Shown: piece by piece, positions 34,580-43,747 of the stretch | Layout: each line of letters starts with the position of its first letter | Position numbering within the stretch: the stretch's first letter is position 1 | Source of the DNA: an uncultured SAR116 cluster alpha proteobacterium | GTDB taxonomy: Bacteria > Pseudomonadota > Alphaproteobacteria > Puniceispirillales > GCA-002684695 | DNA: 48,643 nt | Reading direction: 5' to 3' | NCBI GenBank assembly: GCA_902612965.1 | Contig: CACMFN010000013.1 | Span: 1-48,643 of the forward strand | Translations under genes and position numbers: made by a program | Notes under the pieces: generated by a model | Database searches by the model: none | Seen by the model: the letters and a program-made list of their open reading frames with translations, nothing else | What the model was told of the DNA's origin: nothing

Positions 34580-35490
34580 TTTCTAAGCCTTGGATCTAGA
34601 TATGCATTTAAAATGTCTGCAAATAGGTTAAAAATTAAAAACATAAACGCAAAAATGAAAACTAAAATTTGAACAGTTGGTATATCAGTACCTAATATAG
34701 ATTCCAAAGCTAACCTCCCTAATCCATTAATCGCAAAAACAGACTCTGTTATTACCGAACCACCAAATTTATGACCTAATTGAACTGCTAAAACACTTAC
34801 TACCGGCAATACAGCATTTCTCATAGAATGGTTAATTGTTAAATTCCAGCCATAAAAGCCATTCGATCTTGCGGTTCGAATATAGTCAGAATCGACCACA
34901 TCTAGGAGCCCTGTTCTCATTAATCTCATCACAGGTGGAACAGAACTTGCCCCTAAAACAATAGAAGGAAGTACAAAATGAAAATATGTTTTATCTCCTG
35001 ACACTGGAAATATAGGAAAAGTTAAAGCAAATAAAATAATCATCAATAACCCTAACCAGAAATTAGGAACCGCTTGAGCGGCAACGGCTATACCAAGTGC
35101 AAATCTATCTATAATTGTATTAGGATTTAATGCTGCTACAATTCCAAGTGGTATTGCAATTATGATTGTCACTGAAACAGACATTAAAGCTAAAGTAATT
35201 GTTTCTGGTGCTCTTTCTAAAACCAATAAGTAAACTGACTTATTCCAGTAGTAGCTTTCACCAAAATTGCCTCTCATTACACCAGAGGCCCATTCAAAAT
35301 ACCTTTCTAAAATTGGTCTATCAAATCCATATTGAATTCTTACTTGTTCAATTTCCTCAAATAATGCTTCTTCACCAGCAACGGCTTGAGCTGGATCTAT
35401 TGCATAATTTAAAAGAAAAAATGTAATAAAGGATAATGTTATAGCTACTGCAATAACAACAATTAATCTACCGGCAATAAATCTTAACAT
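34576..35490 (-). CDS. ABC importer permease, DppB type
   Basis: The 304-residue protein has six helices and the typical DppB start (MLRFIAGRLIVVIAVAITLSFITFFLL). The coupling loop is IRTARSNGFYGWNLTINHSMRN, and the C-terminus ends NAYLDPRLRK, the usual DPR motif. It pairs with DppC. A 44-bp gap separates it from the binding-protein gene. Confidence 0.95.
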   Translation of the reverse strand: MLRFIAGRLIVVIAVAITLSFITFFLLNYAIDPAQAVAGEEALFEEIEQVRIQYGFDRPILERYFEWASGVMRGNFGESYYWNKSVYLLVLERAPETITLALMSVSVTIIIAIPLGIVAALNPNTIIDRFALGIAVAAQAVPNFWLGLLMIILFALTFPIFPVSGDKTYFHFVLPSIVLGASSVPPVMRLMRTGLLDVVDSDYIRTARSNGFYGWNLTINHSMRNAVLPVVSVLAVQLGHKFGGSVITESVFAINGLGRLALESILGTDIPTVQILVFIFAFMFLIFNLFADILNAYLDPRLRK

Positions 35491-35534
35491 AATTAAGTAC
35501 TAAGTTTATTGCCGATAATACTAATATTTTATAA

Positions 35535-37064
35535 CTAATTCCAAGTTATATTCCAAATTCTTGGATATCCATCTGCATCTTGCTTAAAATTGATATCCTT
35601 ACTAGATAATACACCTTCAGAATAAGACCAAAGTGGAACCCAGTATGCTTGTTCTGCAATTAATTTAAGACCTTCAGCATAAAGTTTTTTTCTTTCATCA
35701 ATATCTAAAGTTTGCTCAGCTCCAAGCATTAATTCATTTACTTTCGGATCTCCAGAAAGGTTTCTATCTCCTTTATTTGGATCTCTCCAATGAATATTTG
35801 ATATGGTAGCTGTGTCAGGAGACGCAGATGAACCCCAAGTACCAAAGTAAGCTCTGATCTGTCTTTCTTTTCTAGCTTTATTTAAACCTGCAAGTTTTCC
35901 ATGTCTCAGATTGATATTAATACCAACTTTACCAAGATCGTCAGCCATAGCTTGAGCTGCCTCTTTGTCTCGATATGACCACAAATCTAAATCAAAGCCA
36001 TTTGGATAACCTGCACTCGCCAGTAATGACTTTGCTTTTTCAGGGTTGTAATCATATTTCATTACATCTTGAAAACAGCCAAAAACAACTGGATTGCATG
36101 CTGTGTGAATAGCTTTAGCTGGACCACCTATTAGATTTTTAGCAATGCTTTCTCTATTAATAGCATGGTTCATAGCTCTTCTTACATCAAGTTTAGTAAT
36201 AGGATTGCCTTCGCCTGAATAACCTCCTGCATCGAGAACTAAGAAACCAATTCTTAAGCTTGGACCAATTTGATAATCAGCTTTTCCAGTTTTAGCCATT
36301 GCCTCTCCAACATCTTTCTTAACGTTGTACATCCAATGTATACCGCCACTCATAAGCTCTGCTTGTTGTGTTCCCATATCAGGAATAGACCTAATAATAA
36401 GATTTTTTATTGCTGGATTTCCCTTAGGTCCACCAAAATAGCTTTCATTTCTCTCCAAGACTACTTCAACCCCAGGATCAAAAGAAACAACTTTATACGG
36501 ACCTAAACCATTAAGACTAGTTGCTTGCGCATTATCATCCCAATTACCATCAGTTCCCATAATACCGTTTTTTCTAATTTTAATTCTGTAAAGATCATTG
36601 AAAAGGTTTGCATAAGGAGAATTAAGGTTAAATCTAACAGAATATTTTCCAGTTTTTTCTATACTTTTTAACCAGCTTGCTAGTTTTTTATGTCTTCTGT
36701 TTTTATCATTTGTGACAATAAAATTGTAAGTATAAACAACATCATCTGATGTCATTTCACTTCCATCATGAAATTTAACACCTTGTCTTAGATTTACATC
36801 AAGTGTCACATCATCTACAACATTAAAGTCTGATGCTAAACTCGGTGCATAGGTAAGATTTTCATTTTCAACATAAAATAGAGAGTCATCAATCATATCA
36901 CCTAAAATCAGGTATTCTGTTTTAGTTCCATAATGATAGTCAAGATTTGTAATTTCTCTAGAAAAGGCAATAACCAATGTATCGTCAGATTTATCGGCAA
37001 AAGCTTGAAATGGTGAAAAAGAAAATAATAAAATTGTTAATATTAAAATTTTTAATATACGCAT
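35535..37064 (-). CDS. Periplasmic solute-binding protein, family 5 (dipeptide/oligopeptide type)
   Basis: The 509-residue protein has a signal peptide (to about residue 23, AFA-D). SBP family 5 features include LVIAFSREITNLDYH, YAPSLASDF.V, the GVKFHDG.EMTSDDVVYTYNF signature and the VRRAMNHAINRESIAKNLIGG helix. It captures the substrate for the importer encoded downstream. Substrate cannot be read from the sequence: peptides, opines, glutathione or other amino-acid conjugates are all served by this family. It is the first gene of the operon. Two direct repeats lie 45-85 bp upstream of its start. Confidence 0.94.
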   Translation of the reverse strand: MRILKILILTILLFSFSPFQAFADKSDDTLVIAFSREITNLDYHYGTKTEYLILGDMIDDSLFYVENENLTYAPSLASDFNVVDDVTLDVNLRQGVKFHDGSEMTSDDVVYTYNFIVTNDKNRRHKKLASWLKSIEKTGKYSVRFNLNSPYANLFNDLYRIKIRKNGIMGTDGNWDDNAQATSLNGLGPYKVVSFDPGVEVVLERNESYFGGPKGNPAIKNLIIRSIPDMGTQQAELMSGGIHWMYNVKKDVGEAMAKTGKADYQIGPSLRIGFLVLDAGGYSGEGNPITKLDVRRAMNHAINRESIAKNLIGGPAKAIHTACNPVVFGCFQDVMKYDYNPEKAKSLLASAGYPNGFDLDLWSYRDKEAAQAMADDLGKVGININLRHGKLAGLNKARKERQIRAYFGTWGSSASPDTATISNIHWRDPNKGDRNLSGDPKVNELMLGAEQTLDIDERKKLYAEGLKLIAEQAYWVPLWSYSEGVLSSKDINFKQDADGYPRIWNITWN

Positions 37065-37108
37065 TCACTCCTCCAAAAATATATATTTAATTATTAGATG
37101 TTCAAATT

Positions 37109-37149
37109 AAAACCTCTTATGTAATTATTAAAAACCTCATATGTAATTT
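37109..37149. promoter_or_regulatory. Two direct repeats 22 bp apart upstream of the importer operon
   Basis: AAAACCTC(T/A)TATGTAATT occurs at 37109 and 37131, an 18-bp unit with one mismatch. A 22-bp period is about two helical turns, as expected for a pair of regulator sites on one DNA face. The rest of the 37065-37217 gap is AT-rich with nothing else clear. Confidence 0.5.
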
Positions 37150-37217
37150 ATAGAAATCACAAAAAATTTTGTATTAAACTTATTGATTTATATTAAAAAA
37201 AATAATAATAAAAAATT

Positions 37218-37361
37218 ATGTCAGAAGTAAAATCTAAAAATATACCAAAACATATTCCTAAGGAAAATGTTTATATGACAGCACATTGGATGGTTTATGT
37301 ATCCTATGCATGTTTATTGGGTTCTCTATACCTATTGATCAATGGTGCTTTCTTTGGGTGA
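37218..37361 (+). CDS. Small single-helix membrane protein (47 aa)
   Basis: The ATG at 37218 opens a 48-codon frame ending TGA at 37359-37361. The product has a basic, polar N-terminus (MSEVKSKNIPKHIPKENVY) and one membrane helix (WMVYVSYACLLGSLYLLING). The start of the SufU-like gene lies 1 bp after its stop, so they are translationally linked. I do not recognise the family. Support is the clear helix, the charge asymmetry and the tight junction to a real gene. Confidence 0.65.
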   Translation: MSEVKSKNIPKHIPKENVYMTAHWMVYVSYACLLGSLYLLINGAFFG

Positions 37362-37362
37362 T

Positions 37363-37791
37363 ATGTCATCCTTAGAAGATCTCTATCAAAGTAAAATTTT
37401 AGAGTTTGCCAGAATGGCAAGGGATATTAACCTTTTAACTGATCCAAACGTATCCTTTACATCCAAAAATCCTGTCTGTGGAGACGAAGTTACTATTAAT
37501 TTGATCATAAATAAGGACAATATCATTTCTCACTATGGTCATAAAGTTAGAGGTTGTGCTTTATGTGAAGCATCTACTGGTTTATTATCAAAGAATGTAA
37601 TTGGATTAAATTTTAAAAATTCTTTTATATTAAAAGAAAATTTATCTTTTTGGCTAAATGAAAAACTAGATAAATTTACATTTTCTGAAATTGAAAATTT
37701 TTCGCCAGTTAAAAAATTTAAAAATAGATATAAATGTGTTTTATTATCATTTGATGCACTTCAAGGTGCATGTGAAAAACATATTAATTAA
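37363..37791 (+). CDS. SufU/IscU-like iron-sulfur cluster scaffold protein
   Basis: The 142-residue protein fits the NifU_N/SufU fold: an N-terminal helix (LEDLYQSKILEFARMARDINLL), then Cys39 (NPVCGDEV), Cys65 and Cys68 (GCALCEASTGLL) and Cys137 (GACEKH). The spacing of the first Cys-Asp, the middle Cys and the last Cys is that of SufU-type scaffolds that carry a nascent Fe-S cluster or sulfur. An in-frame ATG 21 bp upstream exists, but MSSLEDLYQ matches the family start. No other suf/isc gene is near; the Rieske enzyme in the adjacent convergent operon is a possible client (speculative). The stop overlaps the dddP stop by 4 bp. Confidence 0.88.
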   Translation: MSSLEDLYQSKILEFARMARDINLLTDPNVSFTSKNPVCGDEVTINLIINKDNIISHYGHKVRGCALCEASTGLLSKNVIGLNFKNSFILKENLSFWLNEKLDKFTFSEIENFSPVKKFKNRYKCVLLSFDALQGACEKHIN

Positions 37792-39116
37792 AAATTAATA
37801 AGTTCTTTTTCAAATTGAAAATTTGTTAAATTTTCATAACCATATTCTGTTACTAAAACTTGATCTTCCAATTTAATACCCTCAAGTCCACCTTCTTCAC
37901 CAATGTAAGCTTCAACACAAAGAACCATACCAGGTTCTAAAATAGCATCAAATGCACCATCAACATAATCTACTGGATAATGAACGAGTGGCCATTCATC
38001 ACAAAGACCAACACCATGCATTTTGCAGCTGTATCTTAGCGCCTCATATTTTTTAGGAAGTTCTCTTCCACCAAAAACCAAATCTTTTATATTAATACCG
38101 GGTTTGATAATTTCTGTATTTTCTTTTATTTGATAGTATGCCTCAGTATATAATTCTTTTTGCTTTGGTGTAATTTTAGCTTTGTCTCCAATAAACCAGG
38201 TTCTAGATATATCTACACAAATTCCATAGCAACCAATAAGGTCAGTATCAAATGCTAGAATTTCATTTTCTTGAACAACTCTTGGTCCACACTCTTGAAA
38301 CCATGGGTTCGTACGTTGGCCAGATGATAATAATCTAGTCTCAATCCATTCTCCACCTCTTTTAATGTTTTCGGCGTGTAAGACTGCCCAAATATCATTT
38401 TCAGTTACACCAGGAACACACATTTTTTTCATTTCATGCATACCCATTTCACAAGAATGAATAGCACAACGCATAGCATTGAGTTCTTCCACTCCTTTTA
38501 CTGCTCGAGTTCTCTCCATTACTTCTTCGCCATCTAATACATTAATACCAAGATTTTCTAATGCTCTGAGACCATGAATCTGAATTTTATCAACTGCAAG
38601 ACGTAAATTCTTTTTATTTTTTTTAGATAAAATGTCCTTAATTTCATTTGCAAAGGTAAATGCATCATTTTTTATATTGTCGCCATTTGCAAAATAAAAC
38701 ATAGATGCTGAATTTCTGACTTCCTTTACAAGAGGATTAAAAGAAGATAGTAAATCCAGCCCTTTGTAATCCCATAAGATAATATGTCCATCATTTGATA
38801 TAAAGCAGGCTCTAAATGGATTATGTGAATTCCATAATTGCATATTCGTTGTATCAGTGATGTATCGAATGTTCAAAGGGTCAAATACTAAGACGCCGTC
38901 AAGTTTTCTACTATTAATTTCATTTACTAAACGTGAAACTCGAAACTCTCGCATATTTTGCAAATTTGGTATTTCTAAGTCAGCATTTGTCCATTCATCA
39001 AATGCTAATTGAGTTGGTCCTATTTCAACTCGATCGTTGAAATTTGGAGTGCCATCTAATTTAAATTCAGATTTCCTTGAATAAGGATTTATTTTTTTTA
39101 TTTGAGCATGCTTCAT
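37788..39116 (-). CDS. dddP: DMSP lyase DddP (M24 metallopeptidase fold)
   Basis: This 442-residue cytoplasmic protein matches the DddP proteins I recall from Roseovarius/Ruegeria over its length: RVEIGPTQLAF.EW, MREFR, DPLNIRYITDTTNMQLWN.HNPFRA, NIKRGGEWIETRLL, NPWFQECGPR and MHGVGLCDEWPLVHYP. The six metal ligands are present with matching spacing: Asp290, Asp292, Asp302, His367, Glu402 and Glu417. Asp373 and Tyr362 fall at the proposed active-site positions, as does Trp95. It should cleave dimethylsulfoniopropionate to DMS and acrylate without CoA. The ligands also occur in creatinase-type M24 peptidases, but the flanking sequence is specifically DddP-like. It is last in a seven-gene operon. 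Confidence 0.9.
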   Translation of the reverse strand: MKHAQIKKINPYSRKSEFKLDGTPNFNDRVEIGPTQLAFDEWTNADLEIPNLQNMREFRVSRLVNEINSRKLDGVLVFDPLNIRYITDTTNMQLWNSHNPFRACFISNDGHIILWDYKGLDLLSSFNPLVKEVRNSASMFYFANGDNIKNDAFTFANEIKDILSKKNKKNLRLAVDKIQIHGLRALENLGINVLDGEEVMERTRAVKGVEELNAMRCAIHSCEMGMHEMKKMCVPGVTENDIWAVLHAENIKRGGEWIETRLLSSGQRTNPWFQECGPRVVQENEILAFDTDLIGCYGICVDISRTWFIGDKAKITPKQKELYTEAYYQIKENTEIIKPGINIKDLVFGGRELPKKYEALRYSCKMHGVGLCDEWPLVHYPVDYVDGAFDAILEPGMVLCVEAYIGEEGGLEGIKLEDQVLVTEYGYENLTNFQFEKELINF

Positions 39117-39171
39117 TTCAAACCTATAAATTACGCTAAATTGATTTTTAAAATCATGTCAACAGATAAAT

Positions 39172-39963
39172 TTAATGTCCTTTAAAATCAGGTTTTTCTT
39201 TTTTTGTAAAGGAATCAACACCTATTTCAAAATCCTTTGATTTTAAGGATTCAGTAAAAAATCTTGCTTCCATCTCAAGTTGACTTTCTAATGATGAATG
39301 AAAAGAATTTAATGATAATTCTTTGATTTTACCATATGCCAGAGTTGGCCCTTTACAAAGACTTTGAGCAATTTTAATTGTTTCTTCTAATAATTTGTTA
39401 GGTTTGACAATTTTATTTATTAAACCCCAATTTAAAGCCTCATCAACAGATAATGTTTTATTTGTTAACACTAGTTCCATATATCTTCTGTGCCCAATTA
39501 TTTTTGGAAGAAAATATGATGAAGATGCATCTGGGGTTAACCCAACATTTGTATATGAAGAAACGAAAGTAGCATTTTCACTTGCGATTGCAAAACTTGG
39601 GAAGGAAGCAAAAGATAATCCAGCGCCAGCAGCAACTCCATTTATTGAGGCTATAATTGGAGCTTTAATTCTACAAAATTTTGAAATTGCACCATGAAGA
39701 GATACAATAAATTCTCTTACTTCATTAATTAAATTATGACCAGAATTTTTAAATGAATATAAATCTCCACCTGCACAGAAAGACTGGTCACCTTCTCCTG
39801 TGAATACTAAACAACGAAGTGTATTATCTTCTTCACATTTAATTGCTAACTTAAGAAGTTCTAGAGACATCTGTTTGTTAAGAGTATTAAAATGCTCAGG
39901 TCTATTAAAAGTTATTAAACCTATATTATCAATTTTTTTATACTTTAAGGTTTTGAAATTCAT
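39172..39963 (-). CDS. Enoyl-CoA hydratase/isomerase family, PaaG-like
   Basis: The 263-residue crotonase-fold protein has the oxyanion motifs SFCAGGDL (61-68) and NGVAAGAGLSFA (109-119). Both hydratase glutamates are missing: the positions fall at Leu116 and around Asn139. An Asp (GLTPDASSSYFLP, Asp145) sits where PaaG-type isomerases have theirs. It is therefore more likely a double-bond isomerase or ring/epoxide isomerase-type enzyme than a hydratase. It lies between dddP (55 bp) and the Rieske gene (18 bp). An acryloyl-CoA hydratase (AcuH-like) role would suit DMSP cleavage but is not favoured by the missing glutamates. Confidence 0.88.
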   Translation of the reverse strand: MNFKTLKYKKIDNIGLITFNRPEHFNTLNKQMSLELLKLAIKCEEDNTLRCLVFTGEGDQSFCAGGDLYSFKNSGHNLINEVREFIVSLHGAISKFCRIKAPIIASINGVAAGAGLSFASFPSFAIASENATFVSSYTNVGLTPDASSSYFLPKIIGHRRYMELVLTNKTLSVDEALNWGLINKIVKPNKLLEETIKIAQSLCKGPTLAYGKIKELSLNSFHSSLESQLEMEARFFTESLKSKDFEIGVDSFTKKEKPDFKGH

Positions 39964-39981
39964 AAATCTAATTATATATAA

Positions 39982-41160
39982 TTATAAATTTTTATTAGTT
40001 GATAATCTTAAACTGTCACTTCCAATTAATTTTTTAGAATACCAATTAGCAAATGAAACAACATTTGCTTCAAGAAGAGGTGAAAATCTTCCAGGTTCAG
40101 CGAATGGGTTTCTTAATCCAGCCTGTTGATTTTCTAATGCAGGAATATCTTCTTCTATAGCAGCATCCATTCTATGATAATATTGTTTTGATAACTTCTC
40201 AAAACTACTTAAATTTATAGTACTTTCGGGAAAGCAAGTTGTCTGAAATACTTTGCAACTATCAGAATTTAATGGATGAACTTCATATATCCATAAAGCG
40301 TCGTTACCAATAGCAAAAGTTAGATTAGGAAAAATCCAAGTATATCTAACTGAATTAAGAACATCAGAACTTAAACCCGGCATATCTGGTAAGGCAAACT
40401 GTTGCTCATTTTCTAAAAGAGCACCATTTCCTGAAGTTCTACCAAATTGAGAAGTAAATGCACCATTAGTTGTATCTGGAAAGTTAGGAAGTTGGTAAAC
40501 GTCACCTATAGTTTCTGGATGTACATATGGCAAATGATAGTATTCATTGAATACTTCTAAAAACGCTTTCCAATTGCAATTAACGTTAAATGTTCTCTCT
40601 CGTGTTGAAATTAAAGTTTGCATAGGCCATTTAGAATGAATATTTTCAAAATTATCTATTTGCTCATCAAGATTTTTTTCTAAATTGTTTTCAAAATGAA
40701 CAAAACATAGACCTAGTCTCACTTCTGAATGAAACTCTTTTAATGAGATTTCGTCTTTTTTAAAAGACTTTGCATCATCCATATTCGGAGCACCTTTAAG
40801 TCTGCCCTCGAGATTGTAAGACCAACTATGGAATGGACAAATAATTCCACTGGTATTGCCTTTTCCCTCTATAAGTTTGGCTGACCTATGTCTGCAAACA
40901 TTTGCAAAAACTCTTATTTTTTTTGACTTGTCTCTTATAATTATAACAGGAGTGTCCAAAATTTCTTTTGTAATATAATCACCTGCCTTTTTTAAAAAAC
41001 TAACATGGCCTATGCAAATCCATTGTTTTTTAAAAAGAACGTCTTTTTCAATTTCTAAAATTTCTTCATTTGAGTAACAAACAGGAGGGATGCATGATGA
41101 TGCATCATGACTTTTTAAACAATTTTTTAATTTTTCTTTTAGATTTAAATTATCTACCAT
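39982..41160 (-). CDS. Rieske non-heme iron oxygenase, alpha subunit (quaternary-amine oxygenase-like)
   Basis: The 392-residue protein has a Rieske [2Fe-2S] site (Cys89-X-His91, Cys108-X2-His111). The mononuclear iron site has His209 and His214, with Asp338 (EEDIPALENQQ) as third ligand. The bridging residue between the two centres is usually Asp; here it is Glu206 (NEYYHLPYVH). I recall this exchange from the carnitine oxygenase CntA/YeaW group. That points to a CntA/GbcA-type oxygenase acting on an onium compound such as carnitine, glycine betaine or a relative. No reductase gene is in the window, so electrons must come from an unlinked partner. It lies between the GcvT-like gene (19 bp) and the crotonase gene (18 bp). 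Confidence 0.9.
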   Translation of the reverse strand: MVDNLNLKEKLKNCLKSHDASSCIPPVCYSNEEILEIEKDVLFKKQWICIGHVSFLKKAGDYITKEILDTPVIIIRDKSKKIRVFANVCRHRSAKLIEGKGNTSGIICPFHSWSYNLEGRLKGAPNMDDAKSFKKDEISLKEFHSEVRLGLCFVHFENNLEKNLDEQIDNFENIHSKWPMQTLISTRERTFNVNCNWKAFLEVFNEYYHLPYVHPETIGDVYQLPNFPDTTNGAFTSQFGRTSGNGALLENEQQFALPDMPGLSSDVLNSVRYTWIFPNLTFAIGNDALWIYEVHPLNSDSCKVFQTTCFPESTINLSSFEKLSKQYYHRMDAAIEEDIPALENQQAGLRNPFAEPGRFSPLLEANVVSFANWYSKKLIGSDSLRLSTNKNL

Positions 41161-41179
41161 TTATGTTCATTGAAAAATT

Positions 41180-42397
41180 TTATTTTTCAAACCAAGGGTT
41201 GGGTTTATCAGGTATGTTTTTGTCGATACCTCTTAGTATTAAACCCTTTTCATCGTACATTGGCAATGAACAGATTTCTGCCATTAATTTTTCTCCATTT
41301 ATACTTATCACATCAACCTTTGTGCCAATCTCAATATCATCAAGATCTAAACGTACAATGCCAACACCACATTCTAAATATGGAGACCAAGTAGATGAAC
41401 TAATCACACCAATATTCTTATTACTGATAAAAATATTATTTCCTCTCAAGGCAATTCCGTCTTTTACTTTAATTCCCCAAATTTTGGATTTTTTTTCAGC
41501 TTTTTCTAACGCTTTCTTACCTACAAAATCTGATTTATTTAAATCAACAAATTTTCCTAATCCAACTTCGAATGGTGTTGTATTTTTTGTAAAGTCATTG
41601 TTTGCTGATAAAAGACCAGCCTCAATTCTTCTTGCCCTAAATCCGGGTGTTCCAGCCAAAATCATACCATATTTCTCACCAATTTGCATTATATGATTAC
41701 CAATTAACTCGGCATCATTCTCAGGCCTTAAATAGAACTCCCAACCAAGTTCATTTGTAAAACCTGTTCTGGTAATAATAATGGGTTCTCCTTTTATATA
41801 TACTTCGGCAATATCGAAGTACTTCCAAGATAAATCATCGTCTATGAGTTCTGATAATAGATCCATAGACTTTGGTCCCTGAATTTGAGTAACAAATACA
41901 TTTGGATCAGTAATCTTAACATCAAAATTATTTGAAAATGCTAGGTACCATTTAAAAAGTTCACCATCTGCTTGAGCCATCCATAGTTTATTTTTATTAA
42001 GATGGAGCATTATTCCATCAGTTATCATCCCTCCATCATGATAACAAGCAAACTGATATGAGCATCTACCTTCATTAATTTTTGAAATATCTCTTGTAAA
42101 TATGTAGTTTGCAAATTCAATGGCATCTGGCCCTGATATTTCTACGGGAAACTCTCCTGTATTTCTAAAAATAACATTTTGTCTTACAGCCCAATACTGT
42201 TCATCAGGAGTAACATTATTCAGAGATTCTGGTGACATTCGATTATTATAAAGAAAATATTCTGGGTCGAACGGCAATTCCATATAAGATAAAGGATGAG
42301 GTTTCATATTTAATGGATGAGATAATTCCACAGGCCTTTTGCCTTTGTTTTCAAAAGCTTTTATTGTGTATCGGTTTTTTTGTATTTCTGTGTGCAT
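41180..42397 (-). CDS. GcvT-family methyltransferase, DmdA-related
   Basis: The 405-residue protein has the GcvT fold that transfers a methyl or aminomethyl group to tetrahydrofolate. Segments resemble DmdA (DMSP demethylase) as I remember it: RDISK...GRC, FDVKI..P.V...IQGPKS, GLLS.NND....PFEVG and a C-terminal ICSLPM. At the DmdA segment SGWSKQGGYE it instead has TGFTNELGWE, the general GcvT form, and its N-terminus is about 35 residues longer. So it is a DmdA relative, but demethylation of DMSP itself is unproven. Dimethylglycine or another N-methyl substrate is the alternative. Position next to a Rieske oxygenase and dddP favours an onium-compound substrate. Confidence 0.85.
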   Translation of the reverse strand: MHTEIQKNRYTIKAFENKGKRPVELSHPLNMKPHPLSYMELPFDPEYFLYNNRMSPESLNNVTPDEQYWAVRQNVIFRNTGEFPVEISGPDAIEFANYIFTRDISKINEGRCSYQFACYHDGGMITDGIMLHLNKNKLWMAQADGELFKWYLAFSNNFDVKITDPNVFVTQIQGPKSMDLLSELIDDDLSWKYFDIAEVYIKGEPIIITRTGFTNELGWEFYLRPENDAELIGNHIMQIGEKYGMILAGTPGFRARRIEAGLLSANNDFTKNTTPFEVGLGKFVDLNKSDFVGKKALEKAEKKSKIWGIKVKDGIALRGNNIFISNKNIGVISSSTWSPYLECGVGIVRLDLDDIEIGTKVDVISINGEKLMAEICSLPMYDEKGLILRGIDKNIPDKPNPWFEK

Positions 42398-42412
42398 AAA
42401 GATAATTTTAAT

Positions 42413-43747
42413 TTAAAGATATTTGTTATAATTATTCCAAATCCATTTGGAAGGCAATAACTCTTCTTCTTGAATAGTATCCCAAAGAGAATTTGATTTT
42501 AACTCGCCTAACAAAGAAGATGTTTTATCCATCATTTTATTTTTTCTATCAGTCGGTTCAACTAATTTTTTGAGATCATATTCCTCATTAAACTCTGATT
42601 TATCTGATAATATTATTTTTACTTTAGTAGAGGTTTCAACAATATCTGATGATGAGATAACCTTAGTCTTTTCCATAATAGAAATTAAATTCTTATTAAT
42701 ACACAGTTTATCTGAAAAACTTTCTGGTTTTGATGTATCAATGCCACTGACGACCATAGCGGCAATCATTTTAAAGCTAAATTTTGTTTCCAATGATGTT
42801 TTTGGATTATTGATATTGCAAACATTCAAGTATTGAGGATGAACAAAAATATTAATTTCCTGGATTAAATCAGAATTTATTTTAAATTTTATTTTTAAAT
42901 TATTTATTGCTTCAATCATTGCATGAGTTCCGTGACAGCATGCATGAAACTTATGAGTTAACTTTTCAAATATGAATAATTTTCCTAAATCATCAAAACT
43001 TTCATAATTAAACTCACTATTATGTGTTTTACCGAATCCTTGAGCGCCATCAAAAGAATTTATGGAGGCTTCTAATCCATTTTTAGACAAAATTGATGAC
43101 TGAATTGCTGAATTAGCTGCCATACCAACGTGGTAAGGTTTAACCATAGAACCAAATTGTTCTTTCAAACCTGATGAATGTGAGGTTGCTATACATAAAG
43201 CATTTTCAATCTGTTCTGAAGATAATCTCATTAATTTCGATACAGCAATAGTGGCTCCAAATATGCCTGAAGTAGATGTAATATGAAACCCACTTCTATA
43301 ATGCTTTCTTCCTAACCATTTTCCAATTCTGCATGATGTTTCCATTCCAATTATTGAAGCATTTTTGAATTCTTCAAAACTTAATTTGTATTTGTCAGAT
43401 ATTGCTAACGCTGCAGAAAGCACAACTACTGATGGATGCCCAAGATAGTCAAAGTGAGTATCATCATAATCTAGGGCATGAGAAATAGTCCCATTGATTA
43501 AAGCAGCTGTTTTACAAGACACATATGATTTATGTCCAAAAATAAAAGAATCTTGAACCCTGCCCTCTTCTTTGGTTAGAGATAAGATAATTTTTGCTAT
43601 ATTACTACCTTGTGAAGCTATAGAAACAGATACCCAATCAGCAAGACAAATTTTAAAAATACTAGAAGAGGAAAATGGTAAATCACTTGGATTAAAATTA
43701 TATGCAAAATCAGAAAATAAACTTGGTAGATTTTTATTTCTCATCAA
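42413..43747 (-). CDS. MmgE/PrpD family protein
   Basis: The 444-residue protein matches the MmgE/PrpD fold: INGTISHALDYDDTHFDYLGHPSVVVLSAALAI near residues 80-115, the RIGKWLGRKHYRSGFHITSTSGIFGATIA segment and the MVKPYHVGMAANSA segment. The family includes 2-methylcitrate dehydratase, aconitate-like and iminodisuccinate epimerase enzymes; the substrate here is unknown. No prpB or prpC is near, so the methylcitrate cycle is not indicated. Its start overlaps the acyl-CoA dehydrogenase stop by 4 bp (ATGA). Confidence 0.92.
   Translation of the reverse strand: MMRNKNLPSLFSDFAYNFNPSDLPFSSSSIFKICLADWVSVSIASQGSNIAKIILSLTKEEGRVQDSFIFGHKSYVSCKTAALINGTISHALDYDDTHFDYLGHPSVVVLSAALAISDKYKLSFEEFKNASIIGMETSCRIGKWLGRKHYRSGFHITSTSGIFGATIAVSKLMRLSSEQIENALCIATSHSSGLKEQFGSMVKPYHVGMAANSAIQSSILSKNGLEASINSFDGAQGFGKTHNSEFNYESFDDLGKLFIFEKLTHKFHACCHGTHAMIEAINNLKIKFKINSDLIQEINIFVHPQYLNVCNINNPKTSLETKFSFKMIAAMVVSGIDTSKPESFSDKLCINKNLISIMEKTKVISSSDIVETSTKVKIILSDKSEFNEEYDLKKLVEPTDRKNKMMDKTSSLLGELKSNSLWDTIQEEELLPSKWIWNNYNKYL

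Noticed and set aside
39172-39963. Acryloyl-CoA hydratase (AcuH) to detoxify acrylate from DddP
   Set aside because: Both catalytic glutamates of hydratases are missing; the active site looks PaaG-isomerase-like.
41180-42397. Firm call as DmdA, the DMSP demethylase
   Set aside because: DmdA-like segments are present, but the SGWSKQGG region is of general GcvT form and the N-terminus is longer; my comparison is from memory.
42413-43747. 2-methylcitrate dehydratase PrpD of the methylcitrate cycle
   Set aside because: No prpB or prpC is nearby and the MmgE/PrpD family is functionally broad.
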